The notes beneath the pieces are model-generated. The model made no database searches and was not told where the DNA came from. It saw nothing but the letters and a program-made list of their open reading frames with translations. From Streptomyces malaysiense (GTDB taxonomy: Bacteria; Actinomycetota; Actinomycetes; Streptomycetales; Streptomycetaceae), in NCBI RefSeq assembly GCF_000980885.2, contig NZ_LBDA02000050.1, forward strand, positions 1-38,042: DNA of 38,042 bases, read 5' to 3'. Below, piece by piece: positions 7,317-15,326 of the stretch. Each line of letters opens with the position of its first letter. Within the stretch, counting starts at the first letter, position 1. A program made the position numbers and the translations under genes.

Positions 7317-8333
7317 TCAGCAGTAGCCCTTCTGGAGGAAGCCGCGCCGGCCCGGGGTGCCGAGGTCCAGCGGGATGTCGACGTGGCTCGGCAGCTCCGC
7401 GAAGGACGCGTTCGGCAGGATGAACTCCCGGCCGGTGTACCGCTGTCGTACGGTCTGGGCGCGGGCGGGCTTGCACACGAACGGGTTGGCGTACGTGTTG
7501 TAGCCGAGACCCACACCGGTGTTGAGGAACCCGGCGTCCTGGCACTGGTACAGCACCCCGCGCAGGGCGGCGGCGGTGCGCGGCCCGGTGTAGCCGGACT
7601 GGAAGTTGGCGAAGCAGGCCAGCGAGGACGCGCCGTCGTACGGGGAGGGTCCCGCGGCGGCCAGCGCGTCGAGGAAGTCGCGGTTGCAGCCGATCGCCGC
7701 CGAGGGCGCGGCGCCCTTGAGGAGCAGGTCGCGCTCGCAGCCGGTCACCTTCTGGAAGGCGCCGACGACGTCCTCGTCCTTGCGAAGGCGTGAGTAGGCG
7801 AGCACCAGGTCGCGCTGGGCCGAGAGCGGGTAGGCGTTCGTGTGGCCGAACTCCTCGTCCAGGAGCCGGAACCAGGTCTCGAACGCCGGGACCTGGGCGC
7901 GGACCCCGGACGGCACGGTGTAGACGGCGAGATCGGTAGGAGTGTCCCAGCTGTCGAGCCCCGGGTAGCCGACGTAGGACAGGACGCCGATGCCGGTCTT
8001 CGGCGGCTGGTCGCCGTACCGGCTGCGCAGCTGGAGGTACCGCTCCAGGTTGGTGTTCGAGCCCGCCCACGCATACCAGAAGCCGCTCGGGTAGAGGGTG
8101 GTGTCGCCCCGGGTGTGGGTGGTGCCGAACAGGAACGGGGACACGCAGCGCACCTGGCGGGCGTCCCAGGCGGCCTTGTACTCGGCCGGGGTGGAGACGC
8201 AGTCGGTGGACGCCGGCTCGCGGCGGGTGCCGGCGAGCGCGCCGGGCACGCCGGCCAGCAGGACGAACAGACACGCCGCGAGCACGGTGAGCAGCCGTGT
8301 GCGCGGACCGGTGGTCAGCTGATGGACTGTCAT
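7317..8333 (-). CDS. Secreted eight-cysteine protein of unknown function
   Basis: 338 residues; I do not recognise the family. Residues 1-35 are a clear Sec signal peptide (basic start, LLTVLAACLFVLLAGVPGALA). The mature part has eight Cys (DCVS, RCVS, GCER, GCNR, ACFA, QCQD, VCKP and the terminal GYC), an even number suggesting four disulfides, with the chain ending on a Cys. It is rich in Tyr, Trp, Gly and Asn, with no catalytic motif I can name. It is divergent from the GH1-MFS operon across 131 bp and convergent with the inhibitor gene (15 bp apart). A role outside the cell, perhaps with saccharides, is only a guess from the neighbours. Confidence 0.7.
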   Translation of the reverse strand: MTVHQLTTGPRTRLLTVLAACLFVLLAGVPGALAGTRREPASTDCVSTPAEYKAAWDARQVRCVSPFLFGTTHTRGDTTLYPSGFWYAWAGSNTNLERYLQLRSRYGDQPPKTGIGVLSYVGYPGLDSWDTPTDLAVYTVPSGVRAQVPAFETWFRLLDEEFGHTNAYPLSAQRDLVLAYSRLRKDEDVVGAFQKVTGCERDLLLKGAAPSAAIGCNRDFLDALAAAGPSPYDGASSLACFANFQSGYTGPRTAAALRGVLYQCQDAGFLNTGVGLGYNTYANPFVCKPARAQTVRQRYTGREFILPNASFAELPSHVDIPLDLGTPGRRGFLQKGYC

Positions 8334-8429
8334 ACGGTTCAGTTTCGGAACGATCGGGCGGCGAATGCCAGTCGATTGGGCCATGCGGCCCACACCAGAC
8401 GACCGCTGGAGCCGCTGCGCGCACGGGCG

Positions 8430-8458
8430 TTGACTTCGTTACCGGCGGTACGGATGAT
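8430..8458 (+). promoter_or_regulatory. Promoter of the GH1-MFS operon (leaderless)
   Basis: TTGACT (8430-8435), a 17-bp spacer, then GATGAT (8453-8458): a strong match to the vegetative consensus at ideal spacing. The A of the beta-glucosidase ATG is seven bases after the -10, so the message would begin at or near the start codon. TACC-GGC-GGTA in the spacer is a small inverted repeat and could be an operator half. Confidence 0.65.
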
Positions 8459-8464
8459 CCGGCC

Positions 8465-9781
8465 ATGGCGACTGACGCAGTCAATCCGATCCCCCGTTTC
8501 CCGGCCGGCTTCCTGTGGGGCGTGTCGACCTCCGCCCATCAGATCGAGGGGGCGGCCGACGAACGGGGGCCCTCGGTGTGGGACGAGTTCACCGCCGAGC
8601 CGGGCCGGGTGAAGGACGGCTCGACGGCGGCGGTGGCCTGCGACCACTACCACCGCTACCGCGAGGACGTGGCGCTCCTCGCCGGCCTCGGCGTGAACGC
8701 CTACCGCTTCTCCGTCTCCTGGCCGCGCGTCACCTCCCCGGGCGGCCTGGACTTCTACGACCGGCTGGTGGACGAGCTGTGCGCGGCGGGCGTACGGCCG
8801 GTCCCCACCCTCTTCCACTGGGACCTGCCCGCATCCCTCGACTGGCTGGAGCGCGACACGGCGTCCCGGTTCGCCGACCATGTGTCGACGGTCGCCGAGC
8901 GCCTGAACGACAGGGTCGCCAAGTGGATCACGCTCAACGAACCCGCCGAGCACACCCTGCTCGGCCACGCCCTCGGCGTGCACGCCCCCGGCAGGCGGCT
9001 GCTGTTCGACGCCCTCCCGGTGGCCCACCACCAGCTCCTCGCCCATGGCCTCGCGGTACGGGCCCTGCGCGCGGCCGGCGCCACCGGCATCGGCATCGCC
9101 AACTCCCACGGCCCGACCTGGCCGGCCTCCGCCGACCCGGCCGACGTGGCGGCGGCGGGCTTCTACGACACCCTGCTCAACCGGCTCTTCGCCGAACCGG
9201 TGCTGCTGGGCGAGTACCCGGACGGACTGGGCGAGTCGATGCCCGCGAGGGACGTCACGGCGGACCTGAAGGTGATCGCGGAACCCGTCGACTGGTACGG
9301 CGTCAACTACTACGCCCCGACGCTGGTCGGCGCGCCCCTGGGCACCGGGACGGAGTTCGGCGGCGTCCCGATACCCGCCGAACTCCCGTTCTCCGTGAGG
9401 GAGATAACCGGCCGCCCGAAGACCGACTTCGGATGGCCGGTGGTCCCGGAGGGGCTGACCGAGCTGCTGTGCGGCTTCCGGGAGCGCTACGGCGACCGGC
9501 TCCCGCCGATCGTCATCACCGAGAACGGCTGCTCGTACGAGGGCCTCGACGACCAGGACCGCATCGCCTACCTGGACGCCCATCTGCGCGCCCTGCACGC
9601 CGCGCTTGAAGCCGGGGTGGACGTGCGCGGCTACTTCGTGTGGTCCCTGATGGACAACTTCGAGTGGGCCGAGGGCTACGCACGGCGCTTCGGACTGGTG
9701 CACGTGGACTACGAGACGCTGGAGCGGGTGCCGAAGGCGTCGTACCACTGGTTCCGGGATGTGCTGCGGGCGCAGGGATGA
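8465..9781 (+). CDS. GH1 beta-glucosidase
   Basis: A 438-residue cytosolic glycosidase that hydrolyses beta-glucosides such as cellobiose with retention of configuration. FPAGFLWGVSTSAHQIEGA is the family's N-terminal signature. LNEPAEH carries the acid/base Glu159, and ITENGCS carries the nucleophile Glu353. WSLMDNFEWAEGYARRFGLVHVDY is the aglycone/glycone pocket signature. There is no signal peptide, so the substrate must be imported. The start is fixed by homology and by the promoter seven bases upstream. The stop overlaps the next ATG by 4 bp, so it is translationally coupled to the transporter. Confidence 0.95.
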   Translation: MATDAVNPIPRFPAGFLWGVSTSAHQIEGAADERGPSVWDEFTAEPGRVKDGSTAAVACDHYHRYREDVALLAGLGVNAYRFSVSWPRVTSPGGLDFYDRLVDELCAAGVRPVPTLFHWDLPASLDWLERDTASRFADHVSTVAERLNDRVAKWITLNEPAEHTLLGHALGVHAPGRRLLFDALPVAHHQLLAHGLAVRALRAAGATGIGIANSHGPTWPASADPADVAAAGFYDTLLNRLFAEPVLLGEYPDGLGESMPARDVTADLKVIAEPVDWYGVNYYAPTLVGAPLGTGTEFGGVPIPAELPFSVREITGRPKTDFGWPVVPEGLTELLCGFRERYGDRLPPIVITENGCSYEGLDDQDRIAYLDAHLRALHAALEAGVDVRGYFVWSLMDNFEWAEGYARRFGLVHVDYETLERVPKASYHWFRDVLRAQG

Positions 9782-11031
9782 CCACCGTCCGCCCGCCGGC
9801 CGCGCTCACGGAGCCGGCCGAACCGGTGGGGCGGGGCTGGACGGCGACGCTCGCGCTGGCCAACGGCGCGATCTGGGTGGGCTGGTTCGGCCCGCTCCAG
9901 ATCCTGCTGGCCTCCCAGGCGGGGGACCTCGCGCCCGGCACGGGGATGTCCAAGGAGACCCTGCTGGCCTGGGTGACCGGCACGGGTGCGGTGGTCTCCC
10001 TGCTCGCGAACCCGTTCTTCGGCGCGCTGTCCGACCGTACGACCGCTCGTGCGGGCCGCCGTACGCCGTGGATCGCGGCCGGGGCGGCGGGCGGGGCGCT
10101 GTCCCTGCCGCTGCTCGCGGGCGCGGGCGGGCCGTGGTCGATGGCGCTCGGCTGGTGTCTCGTCCAGCTCACCCTGAACGCGGCCTTCGCGGCGGTGACG
10201 GCGGCCGTCCCGGACCGGGTGCCGAGGCGTCAACGGGGTGCGGTGGGCGGCTGGCTGGGCGCCGCGCAGATCCTGGGCGTGGTCGCGGGCACGGGTCTGG
10301 CGACGGCGGCGGGCGGAATCGGCGCGGGGTACGTGGCCTGCGCGGTGTGCGCGGCGGCGGGCGTCCTCCCGTACCTCCTCCTCTTCCGCGACCTCCCCCT
10401 CCCGCCCGCGGACCGCCCCCCGTGGTCCTGGCGGGGGTTCCTCGCGGGCTTCTGGCTGAACCCGCGCCGGTACCCCGACCTGGGCTGGGCCTGGCTCACC
10501 CGGTTCCTGATCAACCTCAGCAACTCGCTGGTGCTGCTGTACCTCCTGTACTACCTCCGCGACCGGGTCCACTACCCGGATCCCGGCCGGGGCGTCCTGA
10601 TCCTGACGGCGGTGAACGGCGCGACCCTGCTGGCGACGGTGGTGATCGGCGGCGTGTGGTCCGACCGCGCGGGTCGCCGCAAGCCGTTCGTGGTCTGGTC
10701 GGGTGTGCTGATGGCGGTGGCGACCGCGGCGCTGGCCGGCTGGCAGACCTGGCCGGGCGCGGTGACGGCGGCCGCCGTCCTGGGCATCGGCTTCGGCGTC
10801 TTCACCTCCGTCGACTTCGCCCTGATGACGGACGTCCTCCCGCACGCCCTCTCCCGGGGCAAGGACCTGGGTCTCGTCAACGTGGCCAACGCCCTCCCCC
10901 AGGCCGCTGCCCCGGCTCTGGCGGCGCCGCTGGTGGCGTACCTGGGCGGGTACCGGGTGCTGTACCTGGTGTCGGCGGCGATCGGACTGGCGGGGGCGGT
11001 GCTGGTGGGGCGGATCAGGGGGGTGCGCTAG
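9778..11031 (+). CDS. MFS sugar transporter, coupled to the beta-glucosidase
   Basis: 417 residues with about 12 hydrophobic segments. The loop GALSDRTTARAGRRTPWI between the second and third segments is the MFS motif A in its sucrose/GPH-like form, and a second copy (GVWSDRAGRRKPFV) starts the C-terminal half. Its first ATG overlaps the GH1 stop (ATGA). I infer uptake of a beta-glucoside or oligosaccharide for the co-expressed glycosidase; direction and substrate are not shown by sequence. No sugar-binding regulator lies beside it. Confidence 0.85.
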   Translation: MTTVRPPAALTEPAEPVGRGWTATLALANGAIWVGWFGPLQILLASQAGDLAPGTGMSKETLLAWVTGTGAVVSLLANPFFGALSDRTTARAGRRTPWIAAGAAGGALSLPLLAGAGGPWSMALGWCLVQLTLNAAFAAVTAAVPDRVPRRQRGAVGGWLGAAQILGVVAGTGLATAAGGIGAGYVACAVCAAAGVLPYLLLFRDLPLPPADRPPWSWRGFLAGFWLNPRRYPDLGWAWLTRFLINLSNSLVLLYLLYYLRDRVHYPDPGRGVLILTAVNGATLLATVVIGGVWSDRAGRRKPFVVWSGVLMAVATAALAGWQTWPGAVTAAAVLGIGFGVFTSVDFALMTDVLPHALSRGKDLGLVNVANALPQAAAPALAAPLVAYLGGYRVLYLVSAAIGLAGAVLVGRIRGVR

Positions 11032-11104
11032 CCGGCCGACCGGGACCCGCGCGCGGCCCGGGAGGCGGAGAACGGAGTGGTCGTGGGCGGCCGGGAAAGA
11101 GGCG

Positions 11105-12067
11105 TCAGAAGCCGAGCTTGCGGAGCTGCTTCGGGTCGCGCTGCCAGTCCTTGGCCACCTTGACGTGCAGGTCCAGGAAGACCGGCGTGCCCAGCAGCGC
11201 TTCGATCTGCTTGCGGGACTTGATGCCGACCTCCTTGAGGCGCTTGCCCTTGGGGCCGATGATGATGCCCTTCTGGCTGGGGCGCTCGATGTAGACGTTC
11301 GCGTGGATGTCGAGCAGCGGACGCTCCGCCGGCCGGTCCTCGCGCGGCAGCATCTCCTCCACGACCACCGCGATGGAGTGCGGCAGCTCGTCCCGCACGC
11401 CCTCCAGCGCCGCCTCGCGGATCAGCTCGGCGACCATCACCTGCTCCGGCTCGTCCGTGAGGTCGCCCTCGGGGTAGAGCGCGGGCCCCTCGGGCAGCAG
11501 CGGCACCAGCAGGTCGGCCAGCAGCTCCACCTGCTTGTCGCCGACCGCCGACACGGGCACGATCTCCGCCCACTCGAACCCCAGCTCCTTGCCGAGCTGG
11601 TCGATGGCGATCAGCTGCTCGGCGAGGGTCTTGGAGTCCACGAGGTCGGTCTTGGTGACGACGGCGACCTTGGGCGTCTTCTTGATCCCGGCCAGTTCCT
11701 TGGCGATGAACCGGTCACCGGGTCCGATCTTCTGGTCGGCCGGCAGGCAGAACCCGATCACGTCGACCTCGGCCCACGTCGTGCGCACGACGTCGTTCAG
11801 CCGCTCGCCCAGCAGCGTGCGCGGCTTGTGCAGTCCGGGGGTGTCGACCAGGATCAGCTGGGCGTCCGGCCGGTGCACGATGCCCCGCACCGTGTGCCGC
11901 GTCGTCTGCGGCCGGTTCGAGGTGATCGCCACCTTCTGCCCGACCAGAGCGTTCGTGAGGGTGGACTTGCCCGCGTTGGGACGGCCCACGAAGCAGGCGA
12001 AGCCGGCGCGGTGGACGGTTTCCGCCGACTGCTCGGATGACTGGGTGCGAACGCTCATGCCGTTCAT
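11105..12067 (-). CDS. era: GTPase Era, ribosome biogenesis
   Basis: A 320-residue GTPase that binds 16S rRNA near its 3' end and helps 30S maturation. The G domain has G1 GRPNAGKST, a switch I region with TTRHTVRGI, G3 DTPGLHKP and G4 TKTDL. The C-terminal KH domain includes GIIIGPKGKRLKEVG. ATG 12067 overlaps the stop of the WxLIP gene as ATGA, suggesting translational coupling; ATG 12058 (MSVRTQ) is an alternative. The usual neighbours ybeY, phoH, corC and a cdd-like gene are upstream on the same strand but separated by inserted genes. Confidence 0.96.
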   Translation of the reverse strand: MNGMSVRTQSSEQSAETVHRAGFACFVGRPNAGKSTLTNALVGQKVAITSNRPQTTRHTVRGIVHRPDAQLILVDTPGLHKPRTLLGERLNDVVRTTWAEVDVIGFCLPADQKIGPGDRFIAKELAGIKKTPKVAVVTKTDLVDSKTLAEQLIAIDQLGKELGFEWAEIVPVSAVGDKQVELLADLLVPLLPEGPALYPEGDLTDEPEQVMVAELIREAALEGVRDELPHSIAVVVEEMLPREDRPAERPLLDIHANVYIERPSQKGIIIGPKGKRLKEVGIKSRKQIEALLGTPVFLDLHVKVAKDWQRDPKQLRKLGF

Positions 12068-13128
12068 TGTCCCTGATCCCGGAGCCCCCGCCGCACCGCG
12101 AATCGACGGTTACGACGTGTCACCGCGGCGTCACGGAAACGTGTCCTGCTGCGCCAGGCGATCACCACTCCGAGCACCATGAGCACCATGAGCACCATGA
12201 GCACCAGCAGCAGCCACGGCACCGCGCGGAACGACGCCCCCGCCGACGCCGACGCCCCCTGCGCCCGCGCGCTCACCGCGATCTCCGCCCGGTCCAGCAC
12301 CGGCGTGCCGCGCCACGTCTCGGTGAGCCGAACCGACTGCCCGGGAAGCAGCTCGGCGGGCACCCGGGCCGCCCGGCGGTCCAGCAGGGTACGGCCGAAC
12401 AGTCCGCGCGCCGTCAGCCGCACCGTGGGCCGCAGCGTGACGTTGCCCGTGTTCCGCAGGGTGTACGACACGACCGCCGTGCCCGTGCCGAACAGCAGCG
12501 GCTGGTGATGGCTGACGCTCGGGCGGGAGACCGCCAGCGCGGGCAGCGCCGGACCGCTGACCCGCAGGTACACCCGCGCGCCGACCGCCCGCCGCACCCC
12601 CAGCGCGAGCTTCCCGCCGCCCGGCTCCACCCGCTCGTCCAGCGCGACGATCGCCCCGGGATGGTCACCGGGCTCCGCGCCGGGCGGCACCCGCAGGGTG
12701 AACGGCACGGTCACCGTCCGGTGCCCCGGCACCGTGATCCTGGACCTGGCGAGCCGCGCCCACGCCCCCACCCCGCGCATCGTCTCGCCGACCGTCCGCA
12801 CGGCGAAGCCGCCGTCCCGGGGGGTGTTGTAGGCGTCGGCCGCGTACAGCCGGAAGGTGAGCGGCTCACCGGTCCTGTTCTGGACGGCGACCTTGTCGGT
12901 GAGGGTCTGGCCGGGGCCGGCGGAGAGGTAGAAGTAGGGCCGGGCCGCGGCCTGGGCGGCGACCGGGTACACCGACCAGCTGCCGTTGTCGGCGGCCCGC
13001 GCGGGCACCGGCGGCAGGACGGCCGGCAGCAGGCTCACCAGGAGGACGCACACCGTGCGCAGGGCCGCGGGCCCCCACGGCCGCGAGAAGGCCCGGACAC
13101 GGGCGGGTGCGGACGCCCGTGCGCTCAT
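12064..13128 (-). CDS. DUF916/WxLIP-like membrane-anchored surface protein
   Basis: 354 residues. A signal peptide (to about residue 42, ending ARA) is followed by a DUF916-type beta domain (SVYPVAAQAAARPYFYLSAGPG... DKVAVQNRTGEPLTFRLYAADAYNT). PGDHPGAIVAL and a second Ig-like domain (VVSYTLRNTGNVTLRPTV) come next. One transmembrane helix at about 305-325 precedes a basic cytoplasmic tail. In Firmicutes this architecture binds peptidoglycan and a partner WxL protein. Here the WxL-domain gene is directly upstream with a 4-bp ATGA overlap, which supports the pairing. The 3' end overlaps era by ATGA. The helix is encoded by a 9-bp tandem repeat. Confidence 0.8.
   Translation of the reverse strand: MSARASAPARVRAFSRPWGPAALRTVCVLLVSLLPAVLPPVPARAADNGSWSVYPVAAQAAARPYFYLSAGPGQTLTDKVAVQNRTGEPLTFRLYAADAYNTPRDGGFAVRTVGETMRGVGAWARLARSRITVPGHRTVTVPFTLRVPPGAEPGDHPGAIVALDERVEPGGGKLALGVRRAVGARVYLRVSGPALPALAVSRPSVSHHQPLLFGTGTAVVSYTLRNTGNVTLRPTVRLTARGLFGRTLLDRRAARVPAELLPGQSVRLTETWRGTPVLDRAEIAVSARAQGASASAGASFRAVPWLLLVLMVLMVLMVLGVVIAWRSRTRFRDAAVTRRNRRFAVRRGLRDQGQ
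12172..12207. repeat. 9-bp tandem repeat inside the WxLIP transmembrane codons
   Basis: Four head-to-tail copies of GAGCACCAT, the last with one change. They encode the Met-Val-Leu repeat of the membrane helix. A change in copy number would keep the frame but alter helix length by three residues per copy. Confidence 0.85.
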
Positions 13129-14447
13129 GACAGGGTGAGCGTGAGCACGCCGGAGTACGCGCCCGGAGGCGTGAACGCGGGTACGTCCAGGGAGAGTCCG
13201 GCGTCGACGGTGAACTCGCCGCCCGTCAGCGTCCCGTCCGGCGTCCCCGCGAGGGTGGCCCCCGAGGAGCCCACCGTCCCCGCCGAACCCGCCGTGCACG
13301 TGCTGGGACTGCCCGCCTTGGTCGCACAGGACGGTGTCCAGCTGAGCCGGTCCGCGCCGATCTTTCCGCCGGGACCGGTGAAGTCGGTGACCTTCCCGGT
13401 CAGCGACCAGCCCGCCGGACCGCCGCGGAAGTCCTTGACGGTCACCGTCCGGAGCGCGCCGGTCGAGGCGCCGCCCCGGCCGAAGTCGACCCCCGACAGC
13501 GCGACCGAGTCCCCGGCCTGGGTCATGGCGAGCGTGCCCGCCTTGACCGTGGTGGTGAGTTTCTGGCTGCCGGGCGGCACGGGCACGTTGACGACGTAGG
13601 CCGCGGGGCCCGCGCCGGTGTCGGCGTTCCAGGAGCCGCCCTCGTACGCGACGATCCCGGTGGTCGAGGTGTCGTTCACGACGAGGGAGCCGCTGAAGGA
13701 GCCCTGCCCGTCCGCGGTCACGCTCGCGGTGTCCCCGGTCTGGGCGGTGCCGGAGCGTCCGGCGAGGGTGACGGCGGCACCCGGGGTGAAGCCCGTACCG
13801 CTGACCTTGACGCTCGCGCCCGGGTCGCCGGTGGCCGAACCCAGCGTGATCGCCCGGGTGTTGGCCGGGGTCCCCGCCGTCGCCGTGATGGTCTCGGACG
13901 CCGGTGCGGGCGGGTTCGTGACCGTGCACGGGGTGTCCAGCTCCATGATGTAGCTGGTGTGGATGTTGTAGTCGCCCGGCGCGAGGGTGATCTTCCCGGG
14001 CTTGGTGACGGTGAAGGTGCCCGTCATGGAGAAGGACGGGAAGGCGGCCTTCCCCGGCACCGGGGGGTTCTTCTTCGGGCCGGCGACCGTGACGGCGCCG
14101 CTCTGGGCACCGCCCAGGGCGACCTTGCCGGTCGGGGTCATGATGTCGGCGGGCAGCGCCAGATCGGTGGGGTTGCTCGCGGCGGCCTCGACCACGGTGT
14201 AGGTGACGGTGACCGTGTCGCCGACCTTCGGGCTGGTGTTGTCCGCCGACACGGTGGCGGTCGTGGTGCCGTCGATCGGCGGCAGGCCCGCGATGGCGGG
14301 CGGGATGCAGTGCGTGGCGAAGTCCACGTCCGCGCCGGCGGCGCCGGCCGGGCAGGCCAGCGCGCCGCCCGCGGTGACCGCGAGCGCGGTCGCGCCGAGC
14401 AGTGACGCCCAGCGCCACCGTCCAGTTCTTCGGGCTGTGAGACCCAT
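13125..14447 (-). CDS. WxL-domain secreted surface protein
   Basis: 440 residues. Residues 1-39 form a signal peptide. Next is a beta module with Cys47 and Cys174, then an IPT/Ig-like stretch (GSATGDPGASVKVSGTGFTPGAAVTLAG, about 203-230). The C-terminal 140 residues look like a WxL domain: GWSLTGKVTDF (W347-x-L349) and the end pattern GAYSGVLTLTLS, in place of the usual YTATLTWTL. WxL domains attach non-covalently to Gram-positive walls. The start has AGGAGGGGG just upstream. It is translationally coupled to the WxLIP-like gene. WxL proteins are mainly known from Firmicutes. The second W of the classic motif is missing, so the assignment is good but not certain. Confidence 0.72.
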   Translation of the reverse strand: MGLTARRTGRWRWASLLGATALAVTAGGALACPAGAAGADVDFATHCIPPAIAGLPPIDGTTTATVSADNTSPKVGDTVTVTYTVVEAAASNPTDLALPADIMTPTGKVALGGAQSGAVTVAGPKKNPPVPGKAAFPSFSMTGTFTVTKPGKITLAPGDYNIHTSYIMELDTPCTVTNPPAPASETITATAGTPANTRAITLGSATGDPGASVKVSGTGFTPGAAVTLAGRSGTAQTGDTASVTADGQGSFSGSLVVNDTSTTGIVAYEGGSWNADTGAGPAAYVVNVPVPPGSQKLTTTVKAGTLAMTQAGDSVALSGVDFGRGGASTGALRTVTVKDFRGGPAGWSLTGKVTDFTGPGGKIGADRLSWTPSCATKAGSPSTCTAGSAGTVGSSGATLAGTPDGTLTGGEFTVDAGLSLDVPAFTPPGAYSGVLTLTLS

Positions 14448-14534
14448 GGGCCCCCTCCTGAGGGTGGTGGGCGCGGCCGAACGGGCGCCCCGACAGGGGG
14501 CATTGGCGGGGCGGCGAGGCGAGAAGTCAATGGC

Positions 14535-14576
14535 GATGCCGCAGAATTCTGACAGCTCGTCAGTTTCTGCGGCATC
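14535..14576. terminator. Large hairpin between small secreted protein and WxL gene
   Basis: GATGCCGCAGAA (14535-14546) pairs perfectly with TTCTGCGGCATC (14565-14576), and CTGAC/GTCAG (14549-14553, 14559-14563) forms an inner stem round AGCTC. That gives 17 bp in a locally AT-richer stretch, 38 bp after the upstream gene's stop. It could end that message, act as an attenuator for the WxL-WxLIP-era unit, or be a protein site. A minus-strand TTGACT (14530-14525) lies just past it and may be a -35 for the WxL gene. Confidence 0.55.
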
Positions 14577-14614
14577 CAGGGGGAACCGGAACGGACCGGT
14601 CGGCCGGGGCGGGC

Positions 14615-15088
14615 TCAGAACACGAACGGCCCCGGCGACTGCGGACCGCTCGCGGTGCACGTCACGGGGATGCCGAAGATCACCATCTTCAGCGAACCGC
14701 CGTACGCGTCCAGGCTGTACCCGGAGGCGACGGTGCCGGAGAGCGGGCCGACGCTGACCGGGTCGCCCGGGTTCATGACCGGGTTCCTCGTACCGCTGAA
14801 CACGACGCTGCCGCCGCCCGCCTTGGCCATGGTGAGCGTGGAGGTGATCGAGTTCGCGGCCACCGTGACCGGGGCGCTCATCGCGGTGGAGGTGAGGCTG
14901 AGGGTGGCCGAGGTGCCGCTCTGGGTGGCGGTGAGCGTGGCCGTGCCGCCGCCGAAGATGCCGCAGCTCGCGGTGATGGTCGCCGACTGGGGAGTGACGG
15001 CGGCCGCGGAGGGTGCGAGGGCGAGACCGGTGACCGCGAGGGCCCCGGCCGCCAGGGCCGCACCTGTTGCCGTGCGCATGACTCTCAT
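14615..15088 (-). CDS. Small secreted beta protein, WxL-cassette member
   Basis: A 157-residue exported protein; no family name recognised. The signal peptide is MRVMRTATGAALAAGALAVTGLALAPSAAA cut near residue 30. The mature part is Thr/Ser/Gly-rich beta sequence with only two Cys (ASCGIF and VTCTAS), spaced like the two Cys of the N-terminal module of the WxL protein that follows, so it may be a free-standing copy of that module. A GGAAAGGA site precedes the ATG at 15088; MRTATG at 15079 is an alternative. It is likely part of the same surface system. Confidence 0.7.
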   Translation of the reverse strand: MRVMRTATGAALAAGALAVTGLALAPSAAAVTPQSATITASCGIFGGGTATLTATQSGTSATLSLTSTAMSAPVTVAANSITSTLTMAKAGGGSVVFSGTRNPVMNPGDPVSVGPLSGTVASGYSLDAYGGSLKMVIFGIPVTCTASGPQSPGPFVF

Positions 15089-15278
15089 GGGGATCCGCTT
15101 TCCTTCCTGCTGGGCACGCCGGACGTGCCGTGTGGGGTGATCGGAAGGTGCGCCGACGAGCGGCAGGCCGGTCGGGCGGGTGCGGACGCGCCGGACGGCG
15201 GTGCGGATCTGACGGGTCGTCGGGACGTACGCGTTCATTGACGCGCGCGCCCCGCGACCCAGCAAGGTTGAATTCCAG

Positions 15279-15294
15279 CCGACCTTTCGGTCGG
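15279..15294 (-). terminator. GNRA-loop hairpin after the cdd-like gene
   Basis: CCGACC-GAAA-GGTCGG on the minus strand, a stable six-pair stem with a GAAA tetraloop, 33 bp past the cdd-like stop. It probably separates that gene from the WxL cassette. The rest of 15089-15326 holds no gene I can see and must carry the promoter of the small secreted protein. Confidence 0.45.
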
Positions 15295-15326
15295 TTTCCT
15301 TCGGGCGGCCGGCCCCCTGCGGACGC

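Noticed and set aside
11032..11104. Bidirectional terminator between the MFS gene and era
   Set aside because: Several GC-rich partial stems but no single convincing hairpin by eye.
12064..14418. A single long minus-strand open frame that would fuse the WxL and WxLIP genes
   Set aside because: Its first two thirds are an Arg/Gly/His-rich shadow. The real WxL gene is in another frame with a signal peptide and good ribosome site, and the WxLIP gene begins with its own ATG at 13128.
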